Below, one piece after another: positions 8,796 to 16,702 of a stretch of 64,000 nucleotides of DNA. Origin of the DNA: Alkalihalobacterium elongatum. GTDB lineage: Bacteria; Bacillota; Bacilli; Bacillales; Bacillaceae_F. The DNA lies in assembly GCF_019024285.1 (NCBI RefSeq), contig NZ_WMKZ01000003.1, positions 248,001-312,000 on the forward strand. The letters run 5' to 3'. Position numbers and translations under genes: made by a program. The notes beneath the pieces were generated by a model that saw only the letters and a list, made by a program, of their open reading frames with translations, searched no databases and had not been told where the DNA came from. Every line of letters starts with the position of its first letter. The stretch's first letter is position 1.

Positions 8796-8885
8796 TTACC
8801 AAGCGTAAGATGCTCCTACGATAACAAGTAAAATGAAAAGCACGACGATCAATACAAAGCCGTTTGCTCCATGTTTATAGCTCAT
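8796..8885 (-). CDS. YjcZ-family sporulation mini-protein, 29 aa
   Basis: The minus strand encodes MSYKHGANGFVLIVVLFILL followed by VIVGASYAW and a stop: a short polar head and a single membrane helix. This is typical of the YjcZ family of tiny sporulation proteins in Bacillus. The ribosome binding site AAAGGATGGTG lies just upstream of ATG 8885. A second member is at 17562-17636. Confidence 0.85.
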   Translation of the reverse strand: MSYKHGANGFVLIVVLFILLVIVGASYAW

Positions 8886-9092
8886 CTTTAACACCATCCT
8901 TTCACCTGTACTACTAACAAAATATGCAAGTGGTGTAGGGAGTGATTAGACTGATAGACATTAAACGAAAACTTATATAAGTAATAGTAGTCTTTAACTG
9001 TAGTTTTTTTAAGTTTAAGTAAATGTATGTTAGACACTATATACATGCACCTAGTAGATATGTACTCGCTTCTTTTAAAAAACGTACTTGAA

Positions 9093-9122
9093 AAAAATGC
9101 ATTGCCAATTTGGCAATGCATT
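9093..9122 (-). terminator. Palindromic terminator
   Basis: AATGCATTGCCAAATTGGCAATGCATT read on the minus strand, followed by TTTTTTC. It ends the transcript of the gene at 9146. Confidence 0.8.
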
Positions 9123-9145
9123 TTCTTACTAAAGTTCATTTTCAC

Positions 9146-9490
9146 TTACTCCATGTTCATCATATCCTCAATAAACTGAGGGTCCTCAAGTAAGGAGCCG
9201 AGTAATGAGTGACATCCATTTACACATTTAATCCACCCCAACGTTCCAGGAGTAAACCCAAACGCCAAACATTGCTGATAACAATGTTGCATCGGTTCCT
9301 GTTTCTGATGGAACTTTGGTAACTCCACTTTATGGGGGGTGAATGGGTGCCATGGAATAGAGTATAAACCTGTAAATGGATTAAATCTTCGTCTTATCGA
9401 AGGAAATGGGGCAATATAGGGATGAAAAGACATGTGCATAAACTCCCTCATTAAGTTCTTTTGCGATAGTTTATGTGAGCTTGTTGACAT
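9146..9490 (-). CDS. Unknown His/Met-rich protein with twin CX3C motif
   Basis: 114 residues, no signal peptide or membrane helix. The first two thirds are rich in Pro, Phe, His and Met (MREFMHMSFHPYIAPFPS). Residues ~69-92 hold CYQQC, 14 residues, CVNGC, a twin CX3C arrangement like helix-hairpin CHCH proteins. It starts 6 bases after the stop of the NikL-like gene, with only a weak ribosome binding site, so translational coupling is likely. The context and His/Met/Cys content suggest metal handling, but a coat-protein role is equally possible. No family recognised. Confidence 0.55.
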   Translation of the reverse strand: MSTSSHKLSQKNLMREFMHMSFHPYIAPFPSIRRRFNPFTGLYSIPWHPFTPHKVELPKFHQKQEPMQHCYQQCLAFGFTPGTLGWIKCVNGCHSLLGSLLEDPQFIEDMMNME

Positions 9491-9496
9491 TGTTAC

Positions 9497-9931
9497 CTAT
9501 TCTTCTTGGGAAATGGCGGATTTGTGATTTTTCGTACGTTTATAGAAAAAAAGTGCAATCCCAATGAAAATAAAAAAAACAGCTCCACCTATCAACCATC
9601 GATGGGGATCGGACTTAACAATAACCTCTTCTCCAACCGTCCATTCAGTACGGTGTCCTAATCCATCTGTTGCTACAATAAAATGAGCTTCAGTTTTATT
9701 AAAGGAATAGGAACCTTGTTCATCTAAAGGTCCACTTTCTAATTCTGAACCGTCTTTATCATAAACAGTCACTATCGTACGCGTAGAGAAACTTCCATCT
9801 TCATATAGTACCTGTAACACTCCCTCATCTTCTGGAATGATCATCATTTTATGAGCAGAAACTGGTTGAGTATGAATGATCATCATAAAAAGCAGAATAA
9901 AAAGGACATAGATCCATCTACTTCTCTTCAA
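9497..9931 (-). CDS. NikL-like accessory membrane protein of a Ni/Co ECF transporter
   Basis: 144 residues. A signal peptide (1-26) ends at VSA, so the mature protein begins HKMMII. Then come a beta-sandwich of about 80 residues (VLYEDGSF, VTVYDKDGSELESGPLDEQG, SYSFNK) and one C-terminal transmembrane helix (about 111-130) with a cytosolic basic end. This layout resembles the NikL/NikK additional components of nickel ECF transporters, which replace CbiN. The assignment rests on architecture and on nearby cbiM, cbiQ and cbiO. The start is TTG 9931 after GGAGGGGAGAG. Confidence 0.55.
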   Translation of the reverse strand: MKRSRWIYVLFILLFMMIIHTQPVSAHKMMIIPEDEGVLQVLYEDGSFSTRTIVTVYDKDGSELESGPLDEQGSYSFNKTEAHFIVATDGLGHRTEWTVGEEVIVKSDPHRWLIGGAVFFIFIGIALFFYKRTKNHKSAISQEE

Positions 9932-10041
9932 TGTATCTCTCCCCTCCAGTTCTCCTTAATTATAAATTTAACGTATTGTGCTGATATAAAAGGGAGCGAA
10001 ACTGGAGCTACTCAAAGCGACCAGCCCCAGCCTTAGCTCTG

Positions 10042-10689
10042 TTAATGGTCGTGATCATGTCCGTGGCCCTCGTACCGTTTCTCATTTTGAACTTCAATTT
10101 CTTCTCCATTTTCTTCAAAAATTTGCATTTTAAACTCACTTGCATCATGCTCTAAGAATAGTGCATAGCGTCCCGTTTCTGTTATCGAAAATGTAAATGT
10201 TGTTTGGTCCTGCTTTAGAGGTAAAAGATAGATATACTCATGGATTGCTTTAAAGGTTTCATCTTCATTCACTTCTTCTGCAGGAGCCTCCATTAGATGG
10301 GCTGCATGATGATCTAGATCCTTGATATTACTATTTTCTAATAATACTGCAATAAGCATTGTTTCATCACCATGCTTATTTTTATTCAGTTGTAGGGTAT
10401 ATGTACCTTCAGAAAATTCATAGCTCCCTTTCCATTCATAAGGTAATTCATGATGGTGATCGATTCCGTCAGTTTCTTCTTTATCGTCATTCGTTGTGAC
10501 GGGATCTTCCTCTTGACTTTCTGTAGGCTCCTCGTCGGTCTCTAATTTCACATCTGCTTTATCTTGAGCGATTTCCTCCTTATTAGCATTCATTTCATCG
10601 TTTGAACTACTTCCCTCTTCAATACTACTACAGGCGATTAAACTCGACGTAATGACTGCACTAGCAATTATCACTTTAATCTTCCTCAT
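10042..10689 (-). CDS. His-rich lipoprotein, likely extracytoplasmic metal binder
   Basis: 215 residues with a lipoprotein signal peptide (lipobox LIAC, Cys about 20), an acidic linker (about 25-70), an internal DGIDHHHELPYEWKGSYEF, a beta-rich domain with LDHHAAHLMEAPAEE, and a C-terminal GHGHDHDH. The His clusters at both ends suggest binding of Ni, Co or Zn outside the membrane. It lies 110 bases upstream of the NikL-like gene on the same strand. The substrate is inference; a zinc-binding lipoprotein is the main alternative. RBS GAAGGGGAAGG precedes ATG 10689. Confidence 0.6.
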   Translation of the reverse strand: MRKIKVIIASAVITSSLIACSSIEEGSSSNDEMNANKEEIAQDKADVKLETDEEPTESQEEDPVTTNDDKEETDGIDHHHELPYEWKGSYEFSEGTYTLQLNKNKHGDETMLIAVLLENSNIKDLDHHAAHLMEAPAEEVNEDETFKAIHEYIYLLPLKQDQTTFTFSITETGRYALFLEHDASEFKMQIFEENGEEIEVQNEKRYEGHGHDHDH

Positions 10690-10786
10690 CTCATCCTTCC
10701 CCTTCTGTAAACTCTTGTAGTTAATACTTATGATATGACTGATGGAAATATAAGGGCTTCTTTCAATTGGACTATTGACAGTTCAT

Positions 10787-10821
10787 ATAAAAAAGTCAGC
10801 TGGTCTAGTAGCTGACTTTTT
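10787..10821 (-). terminator. Terminator overlapping the end of the Hsp20-like gene
   Basis: Minus strand AAAAAGTCAGCT, loop, AGCTGACTTTTTT. The left arm contains the last sense codons and the TAG stop sits in the loop. Confidence 0.8.
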
Positions 10822-11248
10822 CCTCATCTAAATTTTTAATTTTAATTTTTTGTTTCATTTGATTTGGTTTTATTAGGCGATGTAAATGTATAATTAATAA
10901 CCCTCTTTGAAAGGATGCGTCCATTTTATCTTCGCGTACAGGGAAAGGTAATTCAATTGTCCGTTTAAAAGGTCCTTGTGGGAACTCTTCTTGAATTAAC
11001 CTGTACCCATTAAAGTTGGAATGAATCGTTCCTCTTACTTCAAGTGTTCTTTCATAGGAATATATGTCAACATCCTCTAGCTTTAAACCTGGTAAGGCAA
11101 ACACACAAAGAAGTTCGTTGCCATTTTCATAGATGTTTACTTTCGTACCGACGTTTTGGAAGTTAACTTGGTCAAAATTAGAGAAAAAATCATCTCCTAA
11201 AAATTTAGGTATCATCTTTTGCCAACCATTGGGGAAATGGTTATTCAT
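10805..11248 (-). CDS. Hsp20-like spore coat protein (CotM/CotP type)
   Basis: 147 residues with an alpha-crystallin-like domain (about 45-135): KVNIYENGNELLCVFALPGL, EDVDIYSYERTLEVRG, FKRTIELPFPV, then GLLIIHL. The pattern matches the CotM/CotP spore coat proteins of Bacillus rather than cytosolic Hsp18, which has a longer N-terminus and an IxI tail. A longer frame starts at 11341, but AAAGGAGGGG is placed for ATG 11248. A paralogue is at 14676-15089. Confidence 0.75.
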   Translation of the reverse strand: MNNHFPNGWQKMIPKFLGDDFFSNFDQVNFQNVGTKVNIYENGNELLCVFALPGLKLEDVDIYSYERTLEVRGTIHSNFNGYRLIQEEFPQGPFKRTIELPFPVREDKMDASFQRGLLIIHLHRLIKPNQMKQKIKIKNLDEEKVSY

Positions 11249-11384
11249 ACAATCCCCTCCTTTTTTTATCCATAAGTATAAGTATGATTTCTCTAATTGG
11301 GCGGTGCCTGTACGAGGGGAATGGTCTTTTATAAAACGCATAGAAGGTAATTTTCTTGGAATAATTCTTCTATTTTTTTCAGTT

Positions 11385-11427
11385 AAAATAAAACGAGAGG
11401 AACAATATTTAATAGATCCCCTCGTTT
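11385..11427 (-). terminator. Terminator of the LysM coat gene
   Basis: Minus strand AAACGAGGGG, 17-base loop, CCTCTCGTTT, then TATTTT. Confidence 0.7.
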
Positions 11428-11451
11428 ACAAGCTAAGGTTTAAAGTATTTA

Positions 11452-11967
11452 TTAATAATACCTTTGTTGATTATAAAATTGTCCAGTCCAAGTTGGATAC
11501 GTATAACCTACTGGAGCTTGATTTCCGTATTGATATGGATTTTGATATTGTTGATTGTTTATCTGCCCTTCATATGGTTGTTGTGTTTCTGCTTGCCGTT
11601 CATTGGAAGAACTGCTTTCCTGTGCTACACGTTGATGAATGGTCTCCCACCCGTAATACCCTGGTGTTAATGTTGTATGACTACCGTAGCCTACAGCATA
11701 ATCTTGGGACGGCCATTGGGTATATTGTAACTTTACATATTCTACAGGTTCTTCAGGTACGTAGGCACAAACATTTCCTTTACCTGCATTAATTTCTGGA
11801 ATCATCCCACCCATTGTACTATCTGGGATAAGAACTTGAGTTCCTTGCATAATATTAGTTGGATCTTGAATATGTTTGTTTAAATCCAGTAACATATCAA
11901 GGTCGACCTTATACTGATCCGCTAATACATACAACGTTTCTCCTGCCTGACAATGATGTGTTCTCAC
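11452..11967 (-). CDS. LysM-domain spore coat protein (SafA-like)
   Basis: 171 residues. An N-terminal LysM domain (about 4-47: CQAGETLYVLADQYKVDLDM, then LNKHIQDPTNIMQGTQVLIP) binds peptidoglycan. It is followed by a low-complexity Tyr/Gln/Asn/Pro-rich tail ending TWTGQFYNQQRYY, typical of SafA and other inner-coat assembly proteins. There is no Sec signal, consistent with deposition on the forespore from the mother cell. The start is GTG 11967, because GGGAGGT is inside the longer frame that starts at 11985. It lies among other coat genes. Confidence 0.75.
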   Translation of the reverse strand: MRTHHCQAGETLYVLADQYKVDLDMLLDLNKHIQDPTNIMQGTQVLIPDSTMGGMIPEINAGKGNVCAYVPEEPVEYVKLQYTQWPSQDYAVGYGSHTTLTPGYYGWETIHQRVAQESSSSNERQAETQQPYEGQINNQQYQNPYQYGNQAPVGYTYPTWTGQFYNQQRYY

Positions 11968-12088
11968 TATTAAATTACCTCCCAATAAAATTAATAAACA
12001 ACACTATATTTTATTCAGCCATTGGGTATATTGCCATATATTTTTTAGGCAAATTACTGTTGATTGAGTGTCATTCTATTATTTAGAA

Positions 12089-12097
12089 CATAGGATA
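12089..12097 (+). promoter_or_regulatory. Candidate SigK -10 element
   Basis: CATAGGATA fits CATANNNTA exactly and lies 30 bases upstream of the GerPF gene, but I see no clear -35 AC at the right distance. Confidence 0.3.
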
Positions 12098-12126
12098 TGG
12101 GTATCTAAGGAAGTTAGGGGGAGATT

Positions 12127-12354
12127 ATGTTCTTGACACATATGAACAATATTCTTGGGATTAGGATCAATCAATCAGCAAATAACGCTTCCATCAACTT
12201 CGGTAATGTTGTCCATAAAGGACACCAAGCAAATTCAAAGTTTAATAGCGGTTACTTACAACCTGGCGATGCAAACTTCAGTCCATTGCAGTTTAACAAT
12301 GCCAACATTGCCAATGATCCTGATTTGATTGATCAACCTCAAGCACAAATATAA
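12127..12354 (+). CDS. GerPA/GerPF-type spore germination protein (paralogue)
   Basis: 75 residues, clearly GerPA/GerPF family: NILGIRINQSANNASINFGN, VHKGHQANSKF, then GDANFSPLQFNNANIANDPD. Nearly every position from residue 7 onward is identical or similar to the protein at 7401-7622. The start ATG 12127 follows GGGGGAGATT. It is a single gene convergent with cbiO, 35 bases away. It probably acts in the coat to admit germinants. Confidence 0.82.
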   Translation: MFLTHMNNILGIRINQSANNASINFGNVVHKGHQANSKFNSGYLQPGDANFSPLQFNNANIANDPDLIDQPQAQI

Positions 12355-12389
12355 TCGTCCGTTTCCGTCATCAGAGGTGGGGAATCGAT

Positions 12390-13226
12390 TTAATAATTGG
12401 CATTTTCTGTGGATCGCAGCACACTATAAAGCAAACGAACAGCCTCCTGTTCATTGATAGGTAACTTATCACATTCAAAATTAGGAATCATCCTAAATAA
12501 ACGTGCGATTCTCGGTAAATGTAAATTCGCTTTCCTAATCGATTCCTCATCTACTAATAAGTCAGGGCCTCCTGTAGTTAGAATTTTTCCATCCTTCATC
12601 AAAATAATAATATCAGCCCATGAAGCAGCGAAATCTACATCATGAGTAGATAAGATAATGGTTTTTCCCATGAAGTTAAGTCCTTGCAAGAGACCAGCGA
12701 CCTCATCCTGCCCTTTTGGATCAAGGTACGCCATCGGTTCATCTAAAATAATGACATCAGGTTTCATCGCTAATATCCCTGCAATGGCTACGCGTTTTTT
12801 TTGCCCATAGCTTAAGTGATAGGGTGCTTTTGTTTTAAATTCCAACATTCCGACTGACCCTAAAGCTACCTCGCAAACTTCCTTCACTTCTTGTTCGCTT
12901 AAACCTAGGTTCCTAGGCCCAAATTGGACATCTTCCCACACCGTTCCTGAAAACACTTGATCATCTGGGTCTTGAAAGACAAGCCCAACTTTCTGCCTTA
13001 TTGTTTTTACATTTTTCTTAGTTAGAGGAACCCCCATGACTGATACGGTACCTTCTTGTGGTAATTTTAAGCCGTTTAAATGGTGTAGTAACGTGGACTT
13101 TCCTGCTCCATTCGGTCCGAGAATAGCGACTTTAGAGCTGAGTGGTATTTGTAGAGATAATTTATCGAGTGCTTTTGTTGAGTCGGGATATTCATATGCT
13201 AATTCTTTGATTTCAATCGCATGCAT
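12390..13226 (-). CDS. cbiO: ECF transporter ATPase for cobalt/nickel (CbiO/NikO)
   Basis: 278-residue ABC ATPase that powers a metal-specific energy-coupling-factor transporter together with CbiM and CbiQ. Visible motifs are Walker A GPNGAGKST (about 37-45), Q-loop VFQDPDDQ, signature LSYGQKKRVAIAG, Walker B VIILDEPMAYLDP and H-loop STHDVD. The group-I-like spacing and the VFQDPDDQVF motif are typical of CbiO/EcfA. It is on the opposite strand from cbiM/cbiQ, 2.8 kb away, downstream of the ureohydrolase gene and separated from it by a terminator. The pairing with CbiM/CbiQ is inferred from proximity. Confidence 0.85.
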   Translation of the reverse strand: MHAIEIKELAYEYPDSTKALDKLSLQIPLSSKVAILGPNGAGKSTLLHHLNGLKLPQEGTVSVMGVPLTKKNVKTIRQKVGLVFQDPDDQVFSGTVWEDVQFGPRNLGLSEQEVKEVCEVALGSVGMLEFKTKAPYHLSYGQKKRVAIAGILAMKPDVIILDEPMAYLDPKGQDEVAGLLQGLNFMGKTIILSTHDVDFAASWADIIILMKDGKILTTGGPDLLVDEESIRKANLHLPRIARLFRMIPNFECDKLPINEQEAVRLLYSVLRSTENANY

Positions 13227-13310
13227 ATCTTTATCCTCCTTTCTTAACTAATGTATTCACTCATTAAGGCAACATAACTTTAATCTAAGGAGTTCTAATC
13301 TTGTATACTT

Positions 13311-13340
13311 AAAATAAAAGACCGGCTTTTTACACCGGCC
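13311..13340 (-). terminator. Terminator between the ureohydrolase gene and cbiO
   Basis: Minus strand GGCCGG-TGTAAAAAG-CCGGTC followed by TTTTATTTT. Any read-through into cbiO would be partial. Confidence 0.75.
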
Positions 13341-13347
13341 ATGCTCA

Positions 13348-14505
13348 TCATGTGAATTTCTTTCCTAGCTTTCCTGCGTCTACCATCGCTGCTAAAACAT
13401 CGGCAATACAACGTGTGCCTAGTAATGCTGTCTGGTCACTAACATCATACGGTGGTGAAACTTCTACGAGCTCCATTCCACAAATTCCTTCTCTAGCGAC
13501 AATATCTAAGAATTTCAACCCTTCTCGAGGTAAAAATCCACCAGGTTCAGGCCAACCCGTACCTGGAACAAACCCAGCATCAAAACTATCAATATCTACA
13601 CTTAAGTAAACAGCTTTTGCTCCGCCCTGCCATGCTTTCTCAAGTGCGATTTCTGCGACCTTCTCTACTCCTAATCTTTCAATGTCAAAAATAGATATCG
13701 CTGTAGTATTCAGCTTCCGTACGTTTTGGACGGATTCCCTTGGAACCTGCCAACCTCCAATCCCAACTTGAACGAGATTTTCTGGTGGTGCATTTGGAAT
13801 ATTTGTGGCATGGAACCAAGGGGTAGTATGCATCCGCTCATCCATGTCTTTCTCTTGTAGATCTAAGTGGCGGTCCATATGGATAATACCGACTTTTTCA
13901 CCTAGGACATCTGCAATCGCACGAACACATGGGTAACCAATCGCATGGTCACCACCAAGCATTACAGGCATTGTTCCTTGCGCAAAAACATGAGAAACAG
14001 CTTTGTAAATTTGGTCGAAGCTCTTTTCGATATTTGCAATCGTAAATACATCACCAACGTCACACATATTTAAGGATTCAGCTAAATCCACACCTTTTTC
14101 ATAACTATAACTCGTATAAAGCTTCGATATCCGTCTCATCGCTTCAGGGCCAAAGCGAGCCCCTGCACGGTATGTGGTTCCGATATCAAAAGGAACACCA
14201 ATAAAGGCTACATCATATTCTCCAACACGACGAACATCTTCTAAAAATGGAGTCCTTAAAAACGTAGGAATCCCTGCGTAGGCAGGACGAGGTTCTCTAG
14301 TAAAGGTGGATATCGTCCGATCCCCGATGGAAGGAGCGGCTTCTAAACCGTACTCGACAGACCTTCTTAATTTATTCATATTTTCTTCCTCAGGAATTTT
14401 TGCTTCTTTTTCCGCCTGTTCGATCCCGAGTAAGTCTGTTGTTCGCTCGCTTTCTAGGGCTTTTTTCTGCCTGTAGCTCAATCCGTGGTTGTCAAAAAAA
14501 CCCAC
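13348..14505 (-). CDS. Ureohydrolase resembling Ni-dependent guanidine hydrolase
   Basis: 385-residue arginase/agmatinase-fold enzyme. Metal ligands are intact: GGDH (His187), HMDRHLD (Asp211, His213, Asp215) and SVDIDSFD (Asp304, Asp306). Two features separate it from agmatinases: an N-terminal extension of ~90 residues, and Arg212 plus Trp318 (PGTGWPEPGG) where most family members have Ala and a small residue. From memory, the extension, a DRH motif and a Trp near 313 mark the Ni-dependent guanidine hydrolase GdmH (Sll1077), which makes urea and ammonia from guanidine. Adjacent Co/Ni transport genes support a nickel enzyme. Agmatinase or guanidinobutyrase remain alternatives. The start ATG... 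reading begins at 14505 behind GGTGGTGGTG. Confidence 0.7.
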   Translation of the reverse strand: MGFFDNHGLSYRQKKALESERTTDLLGIEQAEKEAKIPEEENMNKLRRSVEYGLEAAPSIGDRTISTFTREPRPAYAGIPTFLRTPFLEDVRRVGEYDVAFIGVPFDIGTTYRAGARFGPEAMRRISKLYTSYSYEKGVDLAESLNMCDVGDVFTIANIEKSFDQIYKAVSHVFAQGTMPVMLGGDHAIGYPCVRAIADVLGEKVGIIHMDRHLDLQEKDMDERMHTTPWFHATNIPNAPPENLVQVGIGGWQVPRESVQNVRKLNTTAISIFDIERLGVEKVAEIALEKAWQGGAKAVYLSVDIDSFDAGFVPGTGWPEPGGFLPREGLKFLDIVAREGICGMELVEVSPPYDVSDQTALLGTRCIADVLAAMVDAGKLGKKFT

Positions 14506-14675
14506 TCACACCACCACCGTTTTTAAATTTTCTAAGTTGCTAGTTCGTCTAAGCTCCTCTTATTCACTCATACTTTGACATTATATTCTGTAAAAACATT
14601 TCCATGCCAAAACTAAAGAAATCGTATGAGTCTAAACGAGCATATTTTGTATAGACAATATCTAAGTTTACTTAT

Positions 14676-15089
14676 TTACTTATGCTGATGTTTTTTCTGT
14701 TTGAATCGAGGCATTCTCTGTAAGTAAACGGTTAATAATCCACTGTTGTAGCTATATTGCACGTCATCGTCTTTTACTGGATAAGGTAATTCAATAGTTC
14801 GTTTAATTGGCCCCTGTAAAATTCCTTCTTGCACTAATCGAAAGTCGTGGTCAGTGACCTGTAAAGTTCCCCTCAATTCTATGATATTTTGTTCTACGTA
14901 AATATCAACATCCTCAACATGGAGACCTGGTAATGAAAAAACACAAATAAGTTCCTTTCCTGATTCGTACATATTAACGGGAACTTCCGTCTGGTTTTTC
15001 ATCAGGCCAGGAAATTCAATTGAAAAATCTTCCCCTAATAAGTCCTGAACGGAACGATTCCAATTCGTGGTAGTACCCTGTTTGTTCAT
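14676..15089 (-). CDS. Hsp20-like spore coat protein, second copy
   Basis: 137 residues with an alpha-crystallin-like domain: PVNMYESGKELICVFSLPGL, EDVDIYVEQNIIELRG, IKRTIELPYPV, then GLLTVYLQRMPRF and a basic KQKKHQHK end. It shares layout and many residues with the protein at 10805-11248, so both are CotM/CotP-type paralogues. The frame is open to 15149, but ATG 15089 has GGGGGCG upstream and matches the paralogue start. It is expected in the spore coat. Confidence 0.7.
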   Translation of the reverse strand: MNKQGTTTNWNRSVQDLLGEDFSIEFPGLMKNQTEVPVNMYESGKELICVFSLPGLHVEDVDIYVEQNIIELRGTLQVTDHDFRLVQEGILQGPIKRTIELPYPVKDDDVQYSYNSGLLTVYLQRMPRFKQKKHQHK

Positions 15090-15327
15090 AAGCGCCCCCG
15101 TATTAGTGAATTCAATTATATGTATGCCTATTAGGTATTTGTCGTGCATCTAACCTTTATTTAAAGCTTGACCTCTTTTACAGAGAAAAATGATTTGGTA
15201 GTGCTGAACGAAGTAAAGTGTTTCATTCTGGGTAAACGCCGTTTCATCGTCCAATTCAACGAATACATTATTTTAATGGACGATTTTATTCATCCTGTAT
15301 GTATGAGAAAAAGAAAAGGAGGATTAT

Positions 15328-15792
15328 ATGTTTCCTTTTGGTAGAAGAAATTTTGGAGGAATGTTTGGGAACCATCCGTCTGGCTTTAATCCATTCAGCA
15401 CTAATCCCATGGGCTTTAATCCGTTTGATTATTCCAATCAACAGTATCAACAACAAAATCCTTTTCAATCAGGATTTTTTAATAGCTCACCATTTCAATC
15501 AATGCAACAGCCGCCAGGTTTCGGTCAACAAAACCCAAGTTTTATGCAACAGCTAATGGGGCAGCAAAATCCAGGACCAATGATGCCGTTTCAAGGTCAA
15601 CCTAATGTAGGTCCAATGAATTCATTTAACCCCCAACAACATCTTGGACCAGGTCAACATCCTCAAGGGTTACAATCTCTGTTTAAAAACGATAAAGGGC
15701 AATACGACTTAGCTAAAATTGGAACGGGCGTTCAACAGGTAATGGGAGTTGTTAATCAAGTAAGCCCACTAATGAAGATGTTTATGAAATAG
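15328..15792 (+). CDS. YppG-like spore protein
   Basis: 154 residues. The first ~115 are low complexity, rich in Phe, Gln, Asn, Pro and Gly (FNPF and QQNPG repeats). The conserved end is LQSLFKNDKGQYDLAKIGTG, then QQVMGVVNQVSPLMKMFMK, the C-terminal signature of the YppG/VrrA-like spore proteins (FKNxDGKxDxxKM...GQMxGxVNQ). It has no signal peptide, consistent with mother-cell expression. AAAGGAGGATTAT precedes ATG 15328. It sits between the Hsp20 coat gene and cbiM. Confidence 0.75.
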   Translation: MFPFGRRNFGGMFGNHPSGFNPFSTNPMGFNPFDYSNQQYQQQNPFQSGFFNSSPFQSMQQPPGFGQQNPSFMQQLMGQQNPGPMMPFQGQPNVGPMNSFNPQQHLGPGQHPQGLQSLFKNDKGQYDLAKIGTGVQQVMGVVNQVSPLMKMFMK

Positions 15793-16031
15793 GATCCTAC
15801 ACCTCTTTTAAATCGTTAGGAAGATTGATGATTTAAGAGAGGGTGGGTGTTTTACCTTTAAATTCTAGTTCCTGTTTCAGTAGATATTAGGCTATAAAGG
15901 TCTGTGCATATCCCTAAAATGTTCAATTGGACAAGCACCAAACATTCTTCGCTATTAAAGGACTGAATACTTCACGTCTAAAAACAATATAAATAAGCAA
16001 GAAATAGTGTCCGATGAAGGGATGGATGAAT

Positions 16032-16634
16032 GTGCATGTGGCAGACGGCGTTCTAAGCTTTCCAGTTGCTGTAGCGACGACAGCTGGAGCTATTGGAATT
16101 TTAGCTTATTCATTAAAAGGCATCAAAGAAGACGAAATCCCAAAAATCAGTTTGCTTACAGGGGCTTTTTTTGTTTCTTCCTTAATAAATATACCTGTAG
16201 GACCTACGTCGATCCACCCACTCCTTAGCGGTTTTCTAGGATTAGCTCTAGGTCGAAGAGCTCCGATCGGAATTTTTATCGGTTTACTTCTCCAAGCTGC
16301 ACTGTTTCAACATGGTGGTTTGAGTACGTTAGGGGCAAATACGTTGTTAATGTCACTCCCTGCTTACTTAGTTTATTTTATGAGTCAGACTGTTAAACAA
16401 ATACCCTATTTCTTAAAAGGTTTTGCTGCAGGATTTGGAGCTGTATTGGGAGGAGTATTTTTGTTAATTCTCCTGCTCTTATTATCTGACCAGCGCTATA
16501 CTGAAGGAACCTTTTCAGTCATAAATATAGTGCTCGTTGCTTATTTTCCTCTCGCTATTTTAGAAGGGGTACTTACTGGCTTTTCAGTGAAGTATTTGTA
16601 TACGCTGCGGCCAACCTTTTTTGAGGAAACATAG
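16032..16634 (+). CDS. cbiM: Cobalt/nickel ECF transporter substrate-binding membrane protein CbiM/NikM
   Basis: About 200 residues with six to seven membrane helices. It forms the metal-binding S component of the CbiMQO transporter. I chose GTG 16032 because it yields MHVADGVLSFPV, matching the invariant MHxxDGxL N-terminus whose amino group and His2 coordinate the metal; upstream ATGs (16014, 16026) would bury this. AAGGGATGG lies upstream. Further metal-site candidates are in GPTSIHPLLSG and FQHGGLSTLG. cbiQ follows after 68 bases. Whether Ni or Co is carried cannot be decided from sequence. Confidence 0.85.
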   Translation: MHVADGVLSFPVAVATTAGAIGILAYSLKGIKEDEIPKISLLTGAFFVSSLINIPVGPTSIHPLLSGFLGLALGRRAPIGIFIGLLLQAALFQHGGLSTLGANTLLMSLPAYLVYFMSQTVKQIPYFLKGFAAGFGAVLGGVFLLILLLLLSDQRYTEGTFSVINIVLVAYFPLAILEGVLTGFSVKYLYTLRPTFFEET

Positions 16635-16702
16635 ATTAATTGGTTTGGATGGTAGATCAATACCGATTATTAATTTAAAAAATTTTTAGATAGGTGATGA
16701 CG

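Noticed and set aside
8888-9145. 85-codon minus-strand frame
   Set aside because: It is Ser/Tyr/Cys-rich, crosses the palindromic terminator at 9093-9122 and has no ribosome binding site.
11133-11792. 219-codon plus-strand frame
   Set aside because: Antisense across the Hsp20-like gene, two terminators and the LysM gene; composition is not protein-like and there is no start signal.
14506-14675. Guanidine riboswitch upstream of the ureohydrolase
   Set aside because: No recognisable ykkC-type core in about 170 bases, and no sigma-54 fit either despite a TTGGCA.
15793-16031. Cobalamin or NiCo riboswitch upstream of cbiM
   Set aside because: I looked for the B12-box and the NiCo core and saw neither. 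A covariance-model scan would settle it.
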